59,170 bases of DNA, taken from NCBI GenBank assembly GCA_049670505.1, contig JBATTK010000038.1, forward strand, positions 1-59,170, in the 5' to 3' direction. The DNA is from JBATTK01 sp049670505 (GTDB taxonomy: Bacteria; Bacteroidota; Bacteroidia; Flavobacteriales; Flavobacteriaceae). Each line of letters opens with the position of its first letter. Positions within the stretch are counted from its first letter, which is position 1. The position numbers were made by a program, and so were the translations under genes. This document shows positions 42,775-51,318 of this stretch, piece after piece. The notes under the pieces were generated by a model that saw only the letters and a list, made by a program, of their open reading frames with translations, was not told the DNA's origin and did not search any database.

Positions 42775-43134
42775 CTAGGCCAACGCGTCAAATTCAGCCT
42801 TCAGTTTTTTGGTAAATTTTGAGACTACTAAATCATAGGAATGATCCACTAATGCCAGAATCAATTTAGGGGGAAGATTTTCCAAATAGAGTGTATTCCA
42901 ATGTACTTTACTCATATGAAAGCCGAGGGTGATAAGTCCGTCGTACTCTTCGCGTAATTCAATGGCCCTTTCCGGGTCGCATTTTAAATTGGCCTGTGAA
43001 GGAATACGCTCCAAAGGCGCTAAGGCAAACATTTTTCCCATGACCTTAAAGACCAAGGTTTGGGCATCGAACGGAAACTCTTCCGAGACCCCTTTCTTGA
43101 AAATACAATAGTTTCTGAATTCTTCTATATTCAT
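42775..43134 (-). CDS. MmcQ/YjbR family DNA-binding protein
   Basis: The 119-residue protein shows the full YjbR fold: EEFRNYCIFKKGVSEEFPFD, VFKVMGKMFALAPLE, NLKCDPERAIELREEY and GFHMSKVHWNTLYL, ending with a helix LVDHSYDLVVSKFTKKLK. The family binds DNA weakly through a CyaY-like fold and its biological role is unclear. It lies 37 bases upstream of the MutS-like gene and is probably co-transcribed. Confidence 0.9.
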   Translation of the reverse strand: MNIEEFRNYCIFKKGVSEEFPFDAQTLVFKVMGKMFALAPLERIPSQANLKCDPERAIELREEYDGLITLGFHMSKVHWNTLYLENLPPKLILALVDHSYDLVVSKFTKKLKAEFDALA

Positions 43135-43226
43135 AATCCTCTCTCCTATATCTTCTCCCCAGGAGGTATGGGACTGTAATTATTGCTCAATATTGTCGTA
43201 CCTGTTCAGAAATTTGGGATATCTTT

Positions 43227-43652
43227 TTATTCCTCTCCTTTGGAGGGATTAGTGGAGGTTATCCCATGTGAGTCATATACGACCACTTTGGTCCAAAGAT
43301 CTTTACACTCTTCTATAAACTGCAAATGAGCCTCCTCTTTTTGATAGCCTTCCTGTGCCTCGGAAGATTCAAAAGTCACGATTAACGAATAAGTAAAGGA
43401 ATCATCTACCACATCACGACTTGCTTTTGGTGGAGTACCGATAAAATTGGTCTTGGCAAATTTGGAACTATCTAAAAACCGTTGAAGGGAAGTTTCAAAT
43501 TTTTCCCTATCCTTATCACTATCGGGGTGCTCCAACCAAAAAAATACGGTATGGGCAAAAGCCGGGTTAAATGTTTTCATCTCGTTTTCAGTTTGACCAT
43601 ATGTTGCCATGGTGAATGTTACAAGCAGCAACGTAATCATAATTGGTTTCAT
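43227..43652 (-). CDS. Secreted Dabb (dimeric alpha-beta barrel) domain protein
   Basis: The 141-residue protein has a signal peptide (ending TYGQ) and one stress-responsive Dabb domain. The domain shows AFAHTVFFWLEHPDSDKDREKFETSLQRFL, TPPKASRDVVDDSFTYSLIVTFES, and H-L-Q-F-I-E-E-C...KVVVYDS. These small proteins form dimeric ferredoxin-like barrels. An exported version is common in Flavobacteria. Its substrate is unknown. Confidence 0.85.
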   Translation of the reverse strand: MKPIMITLLLVTFTMATYGQTENEMKTFNPAFAHTVFFWLEHPDSDKDREKFETSLQRFLDSSKFAKTNFIGTPPKASRDVVDDSFTYSLIVTFESSEAQEGYQKEEAHLQFIEECKDLWTKVVVYDSHGITSTNPSKGEE

Positions 43653-43658
43653 AATCGT

Positions 43659-44282
43659 TTATTTTTTAAAAAATTGTTTTTCCCTATTACTGATTTCCAA
43701 AGCCGTATAATCTAATTTCCATCCTATGGTATCTACAATACTTTCGATCAACAACACGGCCTCCATAGCTTCCCTTTTTGCGGTATCCATCAATCCACTC
43801 TCCGGTATTTTTTCCTTGATGTGCAGTTTGGCCTCTTGGTTCAAAGAGGTAAGGTCATCCGGGGAAAAGGAATTGAACAAACCGTTCCTGATATCATAAA
43901 ACTGCAGGTCTGGTTCAATGGAAAGCACTTCTGGTTGGGGAAAATTCGTCAAAATTATTTTTTTCTTCGCAGTATCCGCATGCATCTGAATTTTTTTTAA
44001 ATCATAGCCTATATGCGCCTTGGCATTAATGACAATCAAAGCTTTCTTTTTACTGCTCACCAGGCTCATAAAACGCTCCTTGGTATTTTCATAGCGATAA
44101 ATCTCGGCAAAATCACCTTCAACGGAAATCAGTTTACATACGCTTTTGATTTTATCCAATAAAATTACGGATTGGTGTTCGGTCAATTCCTTGTTTTTCT
44201 TTTTACGAAAAAGGGAAAATAGCCAATACATAAGAATAGCTCCTAAAACCAGCCCCAGAAATACTTCTATAATACTATCCAT
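43659..44282 (-). CDS. DUF4230 membrane-anchored protein
   Basis: The 207-residue protein has a single N-terminal membrane helix (about 5-21), a basic stop-transfer (FRKKKNKE) and then the DUF4230 domain (about 40-200), with KIKSVCKLISVEGDFAEIYRYE and ALIVINAKAHIGYDLKKI. The family is broadly distributed and uncharacterised. I start at the ATG at 44282; the upstream extension to 44369 lacks family similarity and overlaps the cyclase end. It follows the cyclase by 34 bases. Confidence 0.85.
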   Translation of the reverse strand: MDSIIEVFLGLVLGAILMYWLFSLFRKKKNKELTEHQSVILLDKIKSVCKLISVEGDFAEIYRYENTKERFMSLVSSKKKALIVINAKAHIGYDLKKIQMHADTAKKKIILTNFPQPEVLSIEPDLQFYDIRNGLFNSFSPDDLTSLNQEAKLHIKEKIPESGLMDTAKREAMEAVLLIESIVDTIGWKLDYTALEISNREKQFFKK

Positions 44283-44316
44283 AAAATAAATATAAGAAGA
44301 ATGATGCGTATGTAGG

Positions 44317-45066
44317 TCAATCTTCAATTTTATATAATACCGGCCTACTAGGACTTGCATCATTTTCAAAGGGGGCCACTTGCAGGTTTAAAAAGTAAGT
44401 GCCATCCAAAATGGTATTTGCAACAAAAATAAACTCGGTAATGGTCGCCTCTTTTCTAATGCCCCTCCCTAGGTTCCAAAACGCGTTATGTGCCAGTAAT
44501 GCACCGCCATCTTTTTCCCTATCTACGGAAGGAAGATCGATCAATAGATGCGATATACCTTTATCCACCAAAAACTGGGCGGATTGTTCCAAAAGATAAG
44601 GTGGGTTGGTATGGGAATATTGCATCGTCAGTTTATCCTTTAGATTGGGTAAGGTGCGGATAACCAAAGCCTCCCTTTTCTTATTTCCCAAAGCGTATTG
44701 CAATTGTTTTCTAGAGATAACAAAATCGTCCTGATATTTTTCGGGAGCAATGGTAATGACCTCGGCCAAAAAGAAAAACCGATTCAAGTTCTGATTGATG
44801 GAATGAAACTCCTTGGTTATGTGTCCTACACATTCCGTATGCGTTCCATGTGCATGGGGATTAAAGGAAATATCATTAAAATTGACGGATGCACCCTCTG
44901 AAACTTTTCCCACAAACCCATTAGTAGCATGAGGTTCTATCTTGGGATGGTCTGTATACCATGCATTTACATTGGAAGCATCACCGCGTAAAGGAATGGA
45001 AATATCCAGAGGCCTGGATAGGTCGATAGTATAATTTTTTGTATTGTATTTTATGGTTGTAATCAT
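44317..45066 (-). CDS. Cyclase family protein (kynurenine-formamidase-like fold)
   Basis: The 249-residue protein has the metal-binding signature HAHGTHTECVGH of the cyclase/KynB superfamily, and DLSRPLDISIPL at the N-terminus. A later LLIDLPSVDREKDGGALLAHNAFW contains further ligands. The superfamily hydrolyses amides or lactones with a metal ion. A role in tryptophan breakdown is possible but not supported by neighbours. I use the ATG at 45066; nine upstream residues to 45093 are unlikely. Confidence 0.85.
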   Translation of the reverse strand: MITTIKYNTKNYTIDLSRPLDISIPLRGDASNVNAWYTDHPKIEPHATNGFVGKVSEGASVNFNDISFNPHAHGTHTECVGHITKEFHSINQNLNRFFFLAEVITIAPEKYQDDFVISRKQLQYALGNKKREALVIRTLPNLKDKLTMQYSHTNPPYLLEQSAQFLVDKGISHLLIDLPSVDREKDGGALLAHNAFWNLGRGIRKEATITEFIFVANTILDGTYFLNLQVAPFENDASPSRPVLYKIED

Positions 45067-45113
45067 ATGCCCAACTCCCCGACCCTCTTCCAAATGAGAA
45101 AGCGCTAGTTTAT

Positions 45114-46286
45114 TTATCGCTCTAAATTAACAAGAAAAAGATCGCTGGCAATCCCATCGCTTAAAAACTTGCTTTTCTTCGTGACCAACAGTACATCGCC
45201 ATCAACAACCAACAATTCTTCCTGAATATGTTTTTCAGCTTGTTGTAGGAGATAGGTAAGGTATTGCTTTCCAAATTCCGATTGAATCCGTGATAGGGAA
45301 ACACCCCAAGTAGTGCGAAGACCGGTCATCACATATTCATTATACTTATCCGTCTTGGAAAGAATCTCCGTCTCCATGGGCAATTCTCCCATTTCTATGG
45401 ATTTTATATATTTTGGATTATTGTTGATGTTCCACCCTCTTCGCCTACCGTCATAGGAATGCGCGGAAGGCCCTATGCCCATATATGTTTTTTGTTGCCA
45501 ATAGGCGGTATTATTTCTAGAAAAATAACCGGGTTTGCCAAAGTTGGAAATCTCGTAACCTGTATAACCCACTTTGGTTAACATATCGGTCAAAATATTA
45601 AAATGACTTTGCGCCGTTTCATCGTCTACCGAATCTACAATTCCTTTTTCAATAAAACTGGCCAATGCCGTTTTGGGTTCCACGGTCAATGCGTAGCTCG
45701 AAATATGGGGAATATTAAAGGATAACGCTTTTTCTATATTTTGTTTCCACCGTTCATCCGTCATTTGAGGTATCCCATAAATTAGATCGATGGAAATATT
45801 ATCAAAGAGGCGGGTCGCTTCGGACAAGGTTTCCATGGCCTGTTGCGATGAATGCGCCCTATTCATCAATTTTAAATCAACATCAAAAAAAGATTGGACA
45901 CCAATACTTAATCGATTGATCGGTGAAGCGGATAGTTGCTTTAACTTTGCAACGGAAAGATCATCCGGATTGGCCTCCAAGGTAATCTCGGGATTGGCCG
46001 TAACTTCATAGTTCACATCAACCGTTTCAATGAGTCGGTTAATCTCATGGGTATCCAATACCGATGGCGTACCTCCACCAAAGTAAATGGTTTGTACTTC
46101 TACTCCCCTAAATTCGTCCTTCCGTAATTCCAGTTCTTTTTGCAAAGCCAAAACCATGGCTTCCTTCTTTCCCATATTGGTGGAGAAGTGAAAATCACAG
46201 TAGTGGCAGGCCTGTTTGCAAAAAGGGATATGGATGTAGATTCCACCGCCCCCCTCTGTTCGTTCGCTTGAAACTTGTGCTCTCAA
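45114..46286 (-). CDS. hemW: HemW, radical SAM heme chaperone / coproporphyrinogen oxidase-like
   Basis: The 390-residue protein has the radical SAM cluster motif CKQACHYC just after IYIHIPF, YFGGGTPS, EANPDD, RLSIGVQSF and DLIYGIPQ, the signature series of the HemW/HemN group. HemW proteins bind heme and are thought to deliver it; many genomes mislabel them as oxygen-independent coproporphyrinogen oxidase. The likely start is TTG at 46286. No ATG occurs before the conserved IYIHIPF, and an in-frame stop lies upstream. It lies 10 bases after ruvC. Confidence 0.92.
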   Translation of the reverse strand: MRAQVSSERTEGGGGIYIHIPFCKQACHYCDFHFSTNMGKKEAMVLALQKELELRKDEFRGVEVQTIYFGGGTPSVLDTHEINRLIETVDVNYEVTANPEITLEANPDDLSVAKLKQLSASPINRLSIGVQSFFDVDLKLMNRAHSSQQAMETLSEATRLFDNISIDLIYGIPQMTDERWKQNIEKALSFNIPHISSYALTVEPKTALASFIEKGIVDSVDDETAQSHFNILTDMLTKVGYTGYEISNFGKPGYFSRNNTAYWQQKTYMGIGPSAHSYDGRRRGWNINNNPKYIKSIEMGELPMETEILSKTDKYNEYVMTGLRTTWGVSLSRIQSEFGKQYLTYLLQQAEKHIQEELLVVDGDVLLVTKKSKFLSDGIASDLFLVNLER

Positions 46287-46296
46287 AATAATAGGG

Positions 46297-46899
46297 TCAA
46301 CCCTTTTTTTTACGCAAATTTACAATTGGGGAATTTTGCACTCCCCCTTTGGGGACTGGGGGGCTATTTTGTTTCACAAAAGCCCCCCAGCCCGTATAGT
46401 TTTTTCCTACGGTTACCCGACCTTCATTATAAAAATGGCATACGGCCGCTGCGAGTCCATCCGTACTGTCCAGATTTTTGGGCAAGGTTTTTAAACCCAA
46501 AGTACTCTGTAACATTTTGGCCACTTGCTCTTTGGTGGCATTTCCGTTTCCCGTAATGGCCATCTTAATTTTTTTGGGCAAATATTCGGTAATCGGTATT
46601 TGTCGGGAAAGACCCGCGGCCATGGCTACACCTTGGGCGCGACCCAATTTTAGCATGGATTGCACATTTTTCCCATAAAAAGGAGCCTCGATCGCAATTT
46701 CGTCCGGATGATAGGTATCTATCAATTCAATAGTACGTTCAAAAATGAGCTTTAATTTAGTATATGGATCTTCGTACTTTTTAAGCAATAGCTCGTTCAT
46801 TTGGATGAACTGCATCTTTTTACGGACCACCTTAATGATGCCGAAACCCATAATAGTGGTTCCGGGGTCTATTCCCAATATGATTTTTTCGTTGGCCAA
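46297..46899 (-). CDS. ruvC: RuvC Holliday-junction endonuclease
   Basis: The 200-residue protein has the four catalytic acidic motifs: ILGIDPGTTIMGFG, IAIEAPFYGKN, then KEQV and DSTDGLAAAVCHF. It resolves Holliday junctions in recombination and repair. The start is TTG at 46899, since no ATG precedes the conserved KIILGIDPG. The last ~35 residues extend beyond the usual RuvC end. They are encoded by a GC-rich hairpin sequence (46356-46390) and look like an intergenic repeat that joined the frame. Confidence 0.93.
   Translation of the reverse strand: MANEKIILGIDPGTTIMGFGIIKVVRKKMQFIQMNELLLKKYEDPYTKLKLIFERTIELIDTYHPDEIAIEAPFYGKNVQSMLKLGRAQGVAMAAGLSRQIPITEYLPKKIKMAITGNGNATKEQVAKMLQSTLGLKTLPKNLDSTDGLAAAVCHFYNEGRVTVGKNYTGWGAFVKQNSPPVPKGGVQNSPIVNLRKKKG
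46356..46390. repeat. Perfect 10-bp inverted repeat within the ruvC 3' end
   Basis: CTGGGGGGCT (46356-46365) pairs with AGCCCCCCAG (46381-46390) around a 15-base AT-rich loop. Adjacent ctccccctttgggg repeats add to it. The composition is unlike the surrounding coding DNA. A related TCCCTTTGGGGA lies at 47598-47609. Confidence 0.75.
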
Positions 46900-46910
46900 A
46901 AGGTAATTGT

Positions 46911-47387
46911 TTATTTTGCGTTGAGTACCAAAGGTATTCTAAACTTGGCACTTACGGGAATTCCCCTTTTAAGGGCGGGTTCCACTCTGGGCAGATTTTT
47001 AAGGCTTCGGGTTATAACACCGTTGAATTCTGGCATTTGTGTATCGATCATAGTGCTTTTTTCTATCTCCAAAACTGATATCAATCCATCGCTATCCATT
47101 AAAAAATCTACATATATCGTATCGTTGAGCTGGGTATCCAAAACAAAATCGAACTCCTGCAAGGTCATTGAAAAATGCATGAGCAAGGTAGATTCAAAGC
47201 ATCTTTTTTGCTCTTCTTTGGAGGCCAATTCATCGCAATCGCTGAACAAGGGATACTGATCCAGATCGTTCCAGTTGATACTCTGCATCTCTTGATCTAC
47301 CAACTTCTGGGTCTTCACTTCCTTGGAAGCCAACCAGTCACAGGAAGTAAGGCAGTACAAGAGACACAAAATGCAAAGCTTCCGCAT
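46911..47387 (-). CDS. Lipoprotein with TonB-C-terminus-like domain
   Basis: The 158-residue protein has a lipoprotein signal with lipobox LTSC. The pattern YPLFSDCDELASKEEQKRCFES, then IYVDFLMDSDGLISVLEIEKS and ITRSLKNLPRVEPALKRGIPVSAKFRIPL matches the TonB C-terminal-like domain family common in Bacteroidetes. The family normally follows a membrane anchor; here the anchor is lipid. It is likely an envelope protein of unknown partner. It lies 11 bases upstream of ruvC and is probably co-transcribed with it. Confidence 0.75.
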   Translation of the reverse strand: MRKLCILCLLYCLTSCDWLASKEVKTQKLVDQEMQSINWNDLDQYPLFSDCDELASKEEQKRCFESTLLMHFSMTLQEFDFVLDTQLNDTIYVDFLMDSDGLISVLEIEKSTMIDTQMPEFNGVITRSLKNLPRVEPALKRGIPVSAKFRIPLVLNAK

Positions 47388-47622
47388 GAGGGGTTAAATT
47401 CTTTGCGGAAAATTACGATTTTTTGGGGAATTCAGTCTTTCGAAAAATGGATTTCATTTTTTAGTGGCATCCGCCGGCTGGCAGACGGTCAAAAATGGGA
47501 AGATAAAGGTTCAAAATGTGATATTTTTAGGTAAAAGAAAAAGTTTAAATGAGTTCAGTAACAAATCCTCTTTATCTTCGTCAAACAGAAAACTTCTCCC
47601 TTTGGGGAGTCAAAAAGTGCCT

Positions 47623-48138
47623 ATGGATATTGTCTTGTTTATTTTAGGATTTATTTTGATGCTTGTGGGCATTGCCGGAAGTTTTTTGCCCGTATTGCCC
47701 GGGCCGCCGATAAGTTGGGTGGGTCTTTTATTGCTTTATTTGACCAAGGCTGTTCCGGATGATTGGTGGATCTTGGGAATTACCTTGGCCGCTGCTATTG
47801 TAGTCTTTGCATTGGATTACATTATTCCGGCATTGGGCACCAAAAAATTTGGCGGCAGTAGGGCAGGAATGGTAGGCACTGTCATCGGTCTTCTAGTAGC
47901 GATATTTTTCCCTGTTCTGGGAATTTTTGGAATCATCGTATGGCCCTTTGTGGGTGCCTTAGTGGGGGAATTAAGTAATAAAGCCGACAAAAAAACTGCG
48001 CTAAAGGCCGCTTTTGGCTCCTTTATAGGATTTCTTACCGGGACATTTCTAAAATTTGTTCTTACAATGGTCTATTTAGGAATATTCATTTGGAAAAGCG
48101 TTGAATATGCAGATGTTTTATTTTCTTTCTTTAGTTAG
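47623..48138 (+). CDS. DUF456 membrane protein
   Basis: The 171-residue protein has about four hydrophobic stretches and the DUF456 pattern LPGPPISWVGLLLLYLTKA, then DYIIPALGTKKFGGSRAGMVGTVIGLLVAIFFP with glycine-zipper-like repeats. The family is uncharacterised. I start at the ATG at 47623. The longer frame back to 47464 crosses a repeat-like sequence (tccctttggggag) and is not family-like. Confidence 0.88.
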   Translation: MDIVLFILGFILMLVGIAGSFLPVLPGPPISWVGLLLLYLTKAVPDDWWILGITLAAAIVVFALDYIIPALGTKKFGGSRAGMVGTVIGLLVAIFFPVLGIFGIIVWPFVGALVGELSNKADKKTALKAAFGSFIGFLTGTFLKFVLTMVYLGIFIWKSVEYADVLFSFFS

Positions 48139-48142
48139 CCGT

Positions 48143-48697
48143 CTAATTCAACCAAACCGTTTTATCTGCAATAGGTACTCTTGTTACCTCAGGAATTTCT
48201 GCATCAAAATAGCCCATATAAAAGAATCCAAGACATTTTTCGCCTTCGTTCAGACTAAAAAACTCATCCATATAAGTGATAAGTCCGGGAGAGCTCCAAT
48301 AACAACCGATACCCATTTCAGTGCAGCATAACCACATGTTCTGAACCCCCATGGCCACCGAAGCTATTTCCTCCCATTCCGGTAAGCTTTCGTTGGGATC
48401 CCGTTGCATACAAATGGCAATAACGGCCCCTGCCCTTTTTGGGTTCTCCACCAACTTCTTTATTTTGAACTCCTTAGGCCTAGGGTCTACTTCCTTATAT
48501 TTATTGGCCAAGAACAAACCCAAATCCCCTTTGGATTTGCCCGTTACGACCTTAAATCGCCATGGTTCCGTTTTTTTATGGGTAGGCGCCCAATTAGCGG
48601 CTTCCAGTATCCGCTCAATATCTTCCTTAGCAATGGGTTTGCCATTGTATTGTGCTGGAAATACAGAGCGTCTGTTTCTAATCAGATCAAAAATCAT
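48143..48697 (-). CDS. Nitroreductase family FMN oxidoreductase
   Basis: The 184-residue protein begins with the typical nitroreductase N-terminus LIRNRRSVFPAQY and contains ANWAPTHKKTEPWRF, ASVAMGVQNMWLCCTEMGIGCYWSS, and the C-terminal FFYMGYFD. It should bind FMN and use NAD(P)H to reduce nitro compounds or quinones; the natural substrate is unknown. The gene converges with the DUF456 gene 4 bases away. Confidence 0.92.
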   Translation of the reverse strand: MIFDLIRNRRSVFPAQYNGKPIAKEDIERILEAANWAPTHKKTEPWRFKVVTGKSKGDLGLFLANKYKEVDPRPKEFKIKKLVENPKRAGAVIAICMQRDPNESLPEWEEIASVAMGVQNMWLCCTEMGIGCYWSSPGLITYMDEFFSLNEGEKCLGFFYMGYFDAEIPEVTRVPIADKTVWLN

Positions 48698-48766
48698 GCG
48701 GGTCTTGTTTAAGGATTTTCAAAATTAAATCTTTGTTTCGATTTCGATCTTTGTTTTATTGAATCT

Positions 48767-49654
48767 TTAACCTTTCAGCAGCAAATTAATGCAGTGTTCC
48801 AAAGCCGGATTTCGATTATCTTCCTTCCAAATGACCGAAAGAACAGCTTTTTGCGGAATTTTTTTGAGTTCGATAAATTTTACGTCCATCTGAAAACCAT
48901 ACTGTAAAGCGGTAGGAACAATGGCAATCCCCAGTTTGTTCTCTACCAATTTGAAAATAGTCTGCGCATGTACGGACTTATGGGAAACCCTAGGCGTAAA
49001 TCCTGCGTTTTCGCAGATACTCATTACTGTATCAAAATACAAGGGACTATAATCTTGTGAGAACAAGATAAAATCCTCCGGCATCAATTGACGCATTCCC
49101 TTAAAATTGTTGATCGTCATTGGATGGTCTTTTGGGAGTACCAAAGAAAAAGTATCCTTAAAAACAGGTTTGATCTGTATTCCTTCCGGAGCCCTTGCCA
49201 ATCGTACAAAACCAATATCCAAACGATCTTTTGCAATGGCATGCACCTGTGACATATTGGACAACTCCTCCAAACTGGTTTTGATTTCAGGAAAACCGTC
49301 CTTGAGTCGCAATAGTAATTCCGGGATAACGTTCTGCATGGCCGAACCCAAAAACCCTATTCTTACTTCCCCAAAATTTCCCGCACCGATCAACTTCAAT
49401 TGTTTTCGGGTAAGTTCCAAATGGTTTTGAATAAATTCCAATTCCCCTTTTAAATATATTCCTGCTCTGGTAAGGCTTACTTTCCTTTTACTTCTAACAA
49501 ACAATTGGGTATCCAGAATTTCTTCCATTTGTTTGATTTGTCTGCTTAGGCCCGGTTGGGAAATAAATAATTTTTCAGCGGCCTTTCTAAAATGTAGCTC
49601 TTCGGCCACCGCTAAAAAATAATTAAAATGTCGCAGTTCCAATTGATAACTCAT
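48767..49654 (-). CDS. LysR family transcriptional regulator
   Basis: The 295-residue protein has the N-terminal LysR helix-turn-helix, LRHFNYFLAVAEELHFRKAAEKLFISQPGLSRQIKQME. It also has the periplasmic-binding-like effector domain (VRIGFLGSAMQNVIPELLLR). It is divergent from hutH with 82 bases between, so it most likely controls the histidine-utilisation operon. HutC is the usual repressor elsewhere, so LysR control would be an alternative in this group. The effector is probably urocanate or histidine, which is inference. Confidence 0.9.
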   Translation of the reverse strand: MSYQLELRHFNYFLAVAEELHFRKAAEKLFISQPGLSRQIKQMEEILDTQLFVRSKRKVSLTRAGIYLKGELEFIQNHLELTRKQLKLIGAGNFGEVRIGFLGSAMQNVIPELLLRLKDGFPEIKTSLEELSNMSQVHAIAKDRLDIGFVRLARAPEGIQIKPVFKDTFSLVLPKDHPMTINNFKGMRQLMPEDFILFSQDYSPLYFDTVMSICENAGFTPRVSHKSVHAQTIFKLVENKLGIAIVPTALQYGFQMDVKFIELKKIPQKAVLSVIWKEDNRNPALEHCINLLLKG

Positions 49655-49665
49655 AGTTATTAAAT

Positions 49666-49725
49666 ATTGACTAAAATAGTATTTTCAATTATCAAACTTA
49701 CTGATTAATTTTAGAAGTCTAAAAT
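49666..49725. promoter_or_regulatory. LysR-type operator region between lysR and hutH
   Basis: An 18-bp perfect palindrome ATTTTAGA-AG-TCTAAAAT lies at 49708-49725, 11 bases before the hutH ATG. An imperfect palindrome ATTGA...AAAATA-g-TATTTT...TCAAT spans 49666-49689, nearer the lysR start. Two spaced inverted repeats in a divergent intergenic region fit LysR binding. Confidence 0.6.
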
Positions 49726-49736
49726 GATCTTCTAAG

Positions 49737-51314
49737 ATGGTAGCAACTAAGATGTTTTTGTTCGGGGAAGATGTACTCACCGTAAGTATTGCCTTATCCA
49801 TTGCCGATGGAAAAATGCATGGCAAGCTTTCCTCAGCGGCCAGAAAAAAAATCAGGGGCAACAGAAAAATAGTTGAACGCATCGTTGAAAAGGGCGAAGC
49901 TGTCTATGGTATCAACACTGGTTTTGGCCCCCTGTGTACCACGAAGATTTCTAAAGAAGAGACCAGAATACTACAGACGAATATCCTAAAAAGCCACAGT
50001 GTTGGGGTTGGGTCCCCTATTTCCGTTGAAATTGCAAAATTGATGCTTATTTTAAAGGTCCATTCTCTTGCCAAAGGACATTCGGGCATTGCGGAAACCA
50101 CCTTAGATCGAATTTTATGGCATATAGATCATAACGTAATACCTGTGGTTCCTTCTCAAGGTTCTGTTGGGGCTTCGGGAGATTTGGCACCGCTCTCTCA
50201 TTTGTTCCTGCCACTCATTGGTTTGGGAAAAGTGAATTTTAAGGGAGAAATAATTACTACCGGGGAACTATATACCAAAACAGGCCTACATGCCTTGGAG
50301 TTGGGTCCCAAAGAGGGATTGGCACTTATTAATGGCACCCAGTTTATTGCCGCCCACGCGGTAAAAGTAGTAGCCGAATTACATAATTGCCTATCCCAGG
50401 CAGATATTATAGGGGCCATGATGATAGAAGGGCTTCAAGGATCTGTAAAACCCTTTTATGACGAACTCCATGCTCTACGTCCGTTTAAAGGAAACATGTA
50501 CGTAGCGGCAAGGGTAAAAGCACTTTTAAAGGGGTCTGAAATCATGGAGGACCATATGGATTGCGAACGCGTACAGGATCCTTATTCCCTGAGATGTATT
50601 CCACAAGTCCACGGTGCATCTAGAAATGCCTGGTTGCACTTAAAAGAACTATTGGAAATTGAATTGAATTCGGTTACCGACAACCCCATAATTATTGATG
50701 AGGCATTGACCATAAGCGGTGGTAGTTTTCATGGACAACCTTTGGCGATGGCCTTGGATTATGCTTGTTTGGCGGCTTCGGAAATCGGTAATATATCCGA
50801 CCGTAGGATTTATTTGGCTTTGGAAGGAAACAGTCCCGGTGTTCCTAAATTGTTGATGAAAGATACCGGTATCAACTCGGGATATATGATTCTTCAATAT
50901 ACAACAGCGGCCCTTGCCAGTGAGAACAAAGGATTGTGTTTCCCATCCAGTGCCGATAGCATTCCTACTTCACTGGGACAAGAAGACCACGTAAGTATGG
51001 GATCTATAGGGGGTAGAAAAGCGCTACAGGTCGTAAAAAACGTGGAAAAAATTTTGGCCATAGAGCTATTGACCGCCGCTCAGGCATTTGAATTCAGAAA
51101 ACCCATGAAATCAGGCATTTTATTGGATGAGATCCATAAGGAAATCCGTAAGAAAGTGGCTTTTGCGGACAAGGACAGGGTTTTTGCCGACGACATTGAA
51201 ATTGGGGTGGAAATGATACAAAATAAAACGATCATCAACCTCATCGAAAAAATAATGACCAAGGAAAAACTTTCCTTGGATACACCCTATTCAAGTGAAT
51301 TCGAAGTATATTAA
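49737..51314 (+). CDS. hutH: Histidine ammonia-lyase
   Basis: The 525-residue enzyme has the active-site Ala-Ser-Gly within GSVGASGDLAPL, which forms the MIO cofactor. It also has YGINTGFGPL near the N-terminus and QEDHVSMGSIGGRKA near the C-terminus. It removes ammonia from histidine to give urocanate, the first step of the hut pathway. The length is normal. It opens the operon hutH-hutI-hutU-hutG, with hutI 4 bases downstream. Confidence 0.96.
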   Translation: MVATKMFLFGEDVLTVSIALSIADGKMHGKLSSAARKKIRGNRKIVERIVEKGEAVYGINTGFGPLCTTKISKEETRILQTNILKSHSVGVGSPISVEIAKLMLILKVHSLAKGHSGIAETTLDRILWHIDHNVIPVVPSQGSVGASGDLAPLSHLFLPLIGLGKVNFKGEIITTGELYTKTGLHALELGPKEGLALINGTQFIAAHAVKVVAELHNCLSQADIIGAMMIEGLQGSVKPFYDELHALRPFKGNMYVAARVKALLKGSEIMEDHMDCERVQDPYSLRCIPQVHGASRNAWLHLKELLEIELNSVTDNPIIIDEALTISGGSFHGQPLAMALDYACLAASEIGNISDRRIYLALEGNSPGVPKLLMKDTGINSGYMILQYTTAALASENKGLCFPSSADSIPTSLGQEDHVSMGSIGGRKALQVVKNVEKILAIELLTAAQAFEFRKPMKSGILLDEIHKEIRKKVAFADKDRVFADDIEIGVEMIQNKTIINLIEKIMTKEKLSLDTPYSSEFEVY

Positions 51315-51318
51315 TCGT

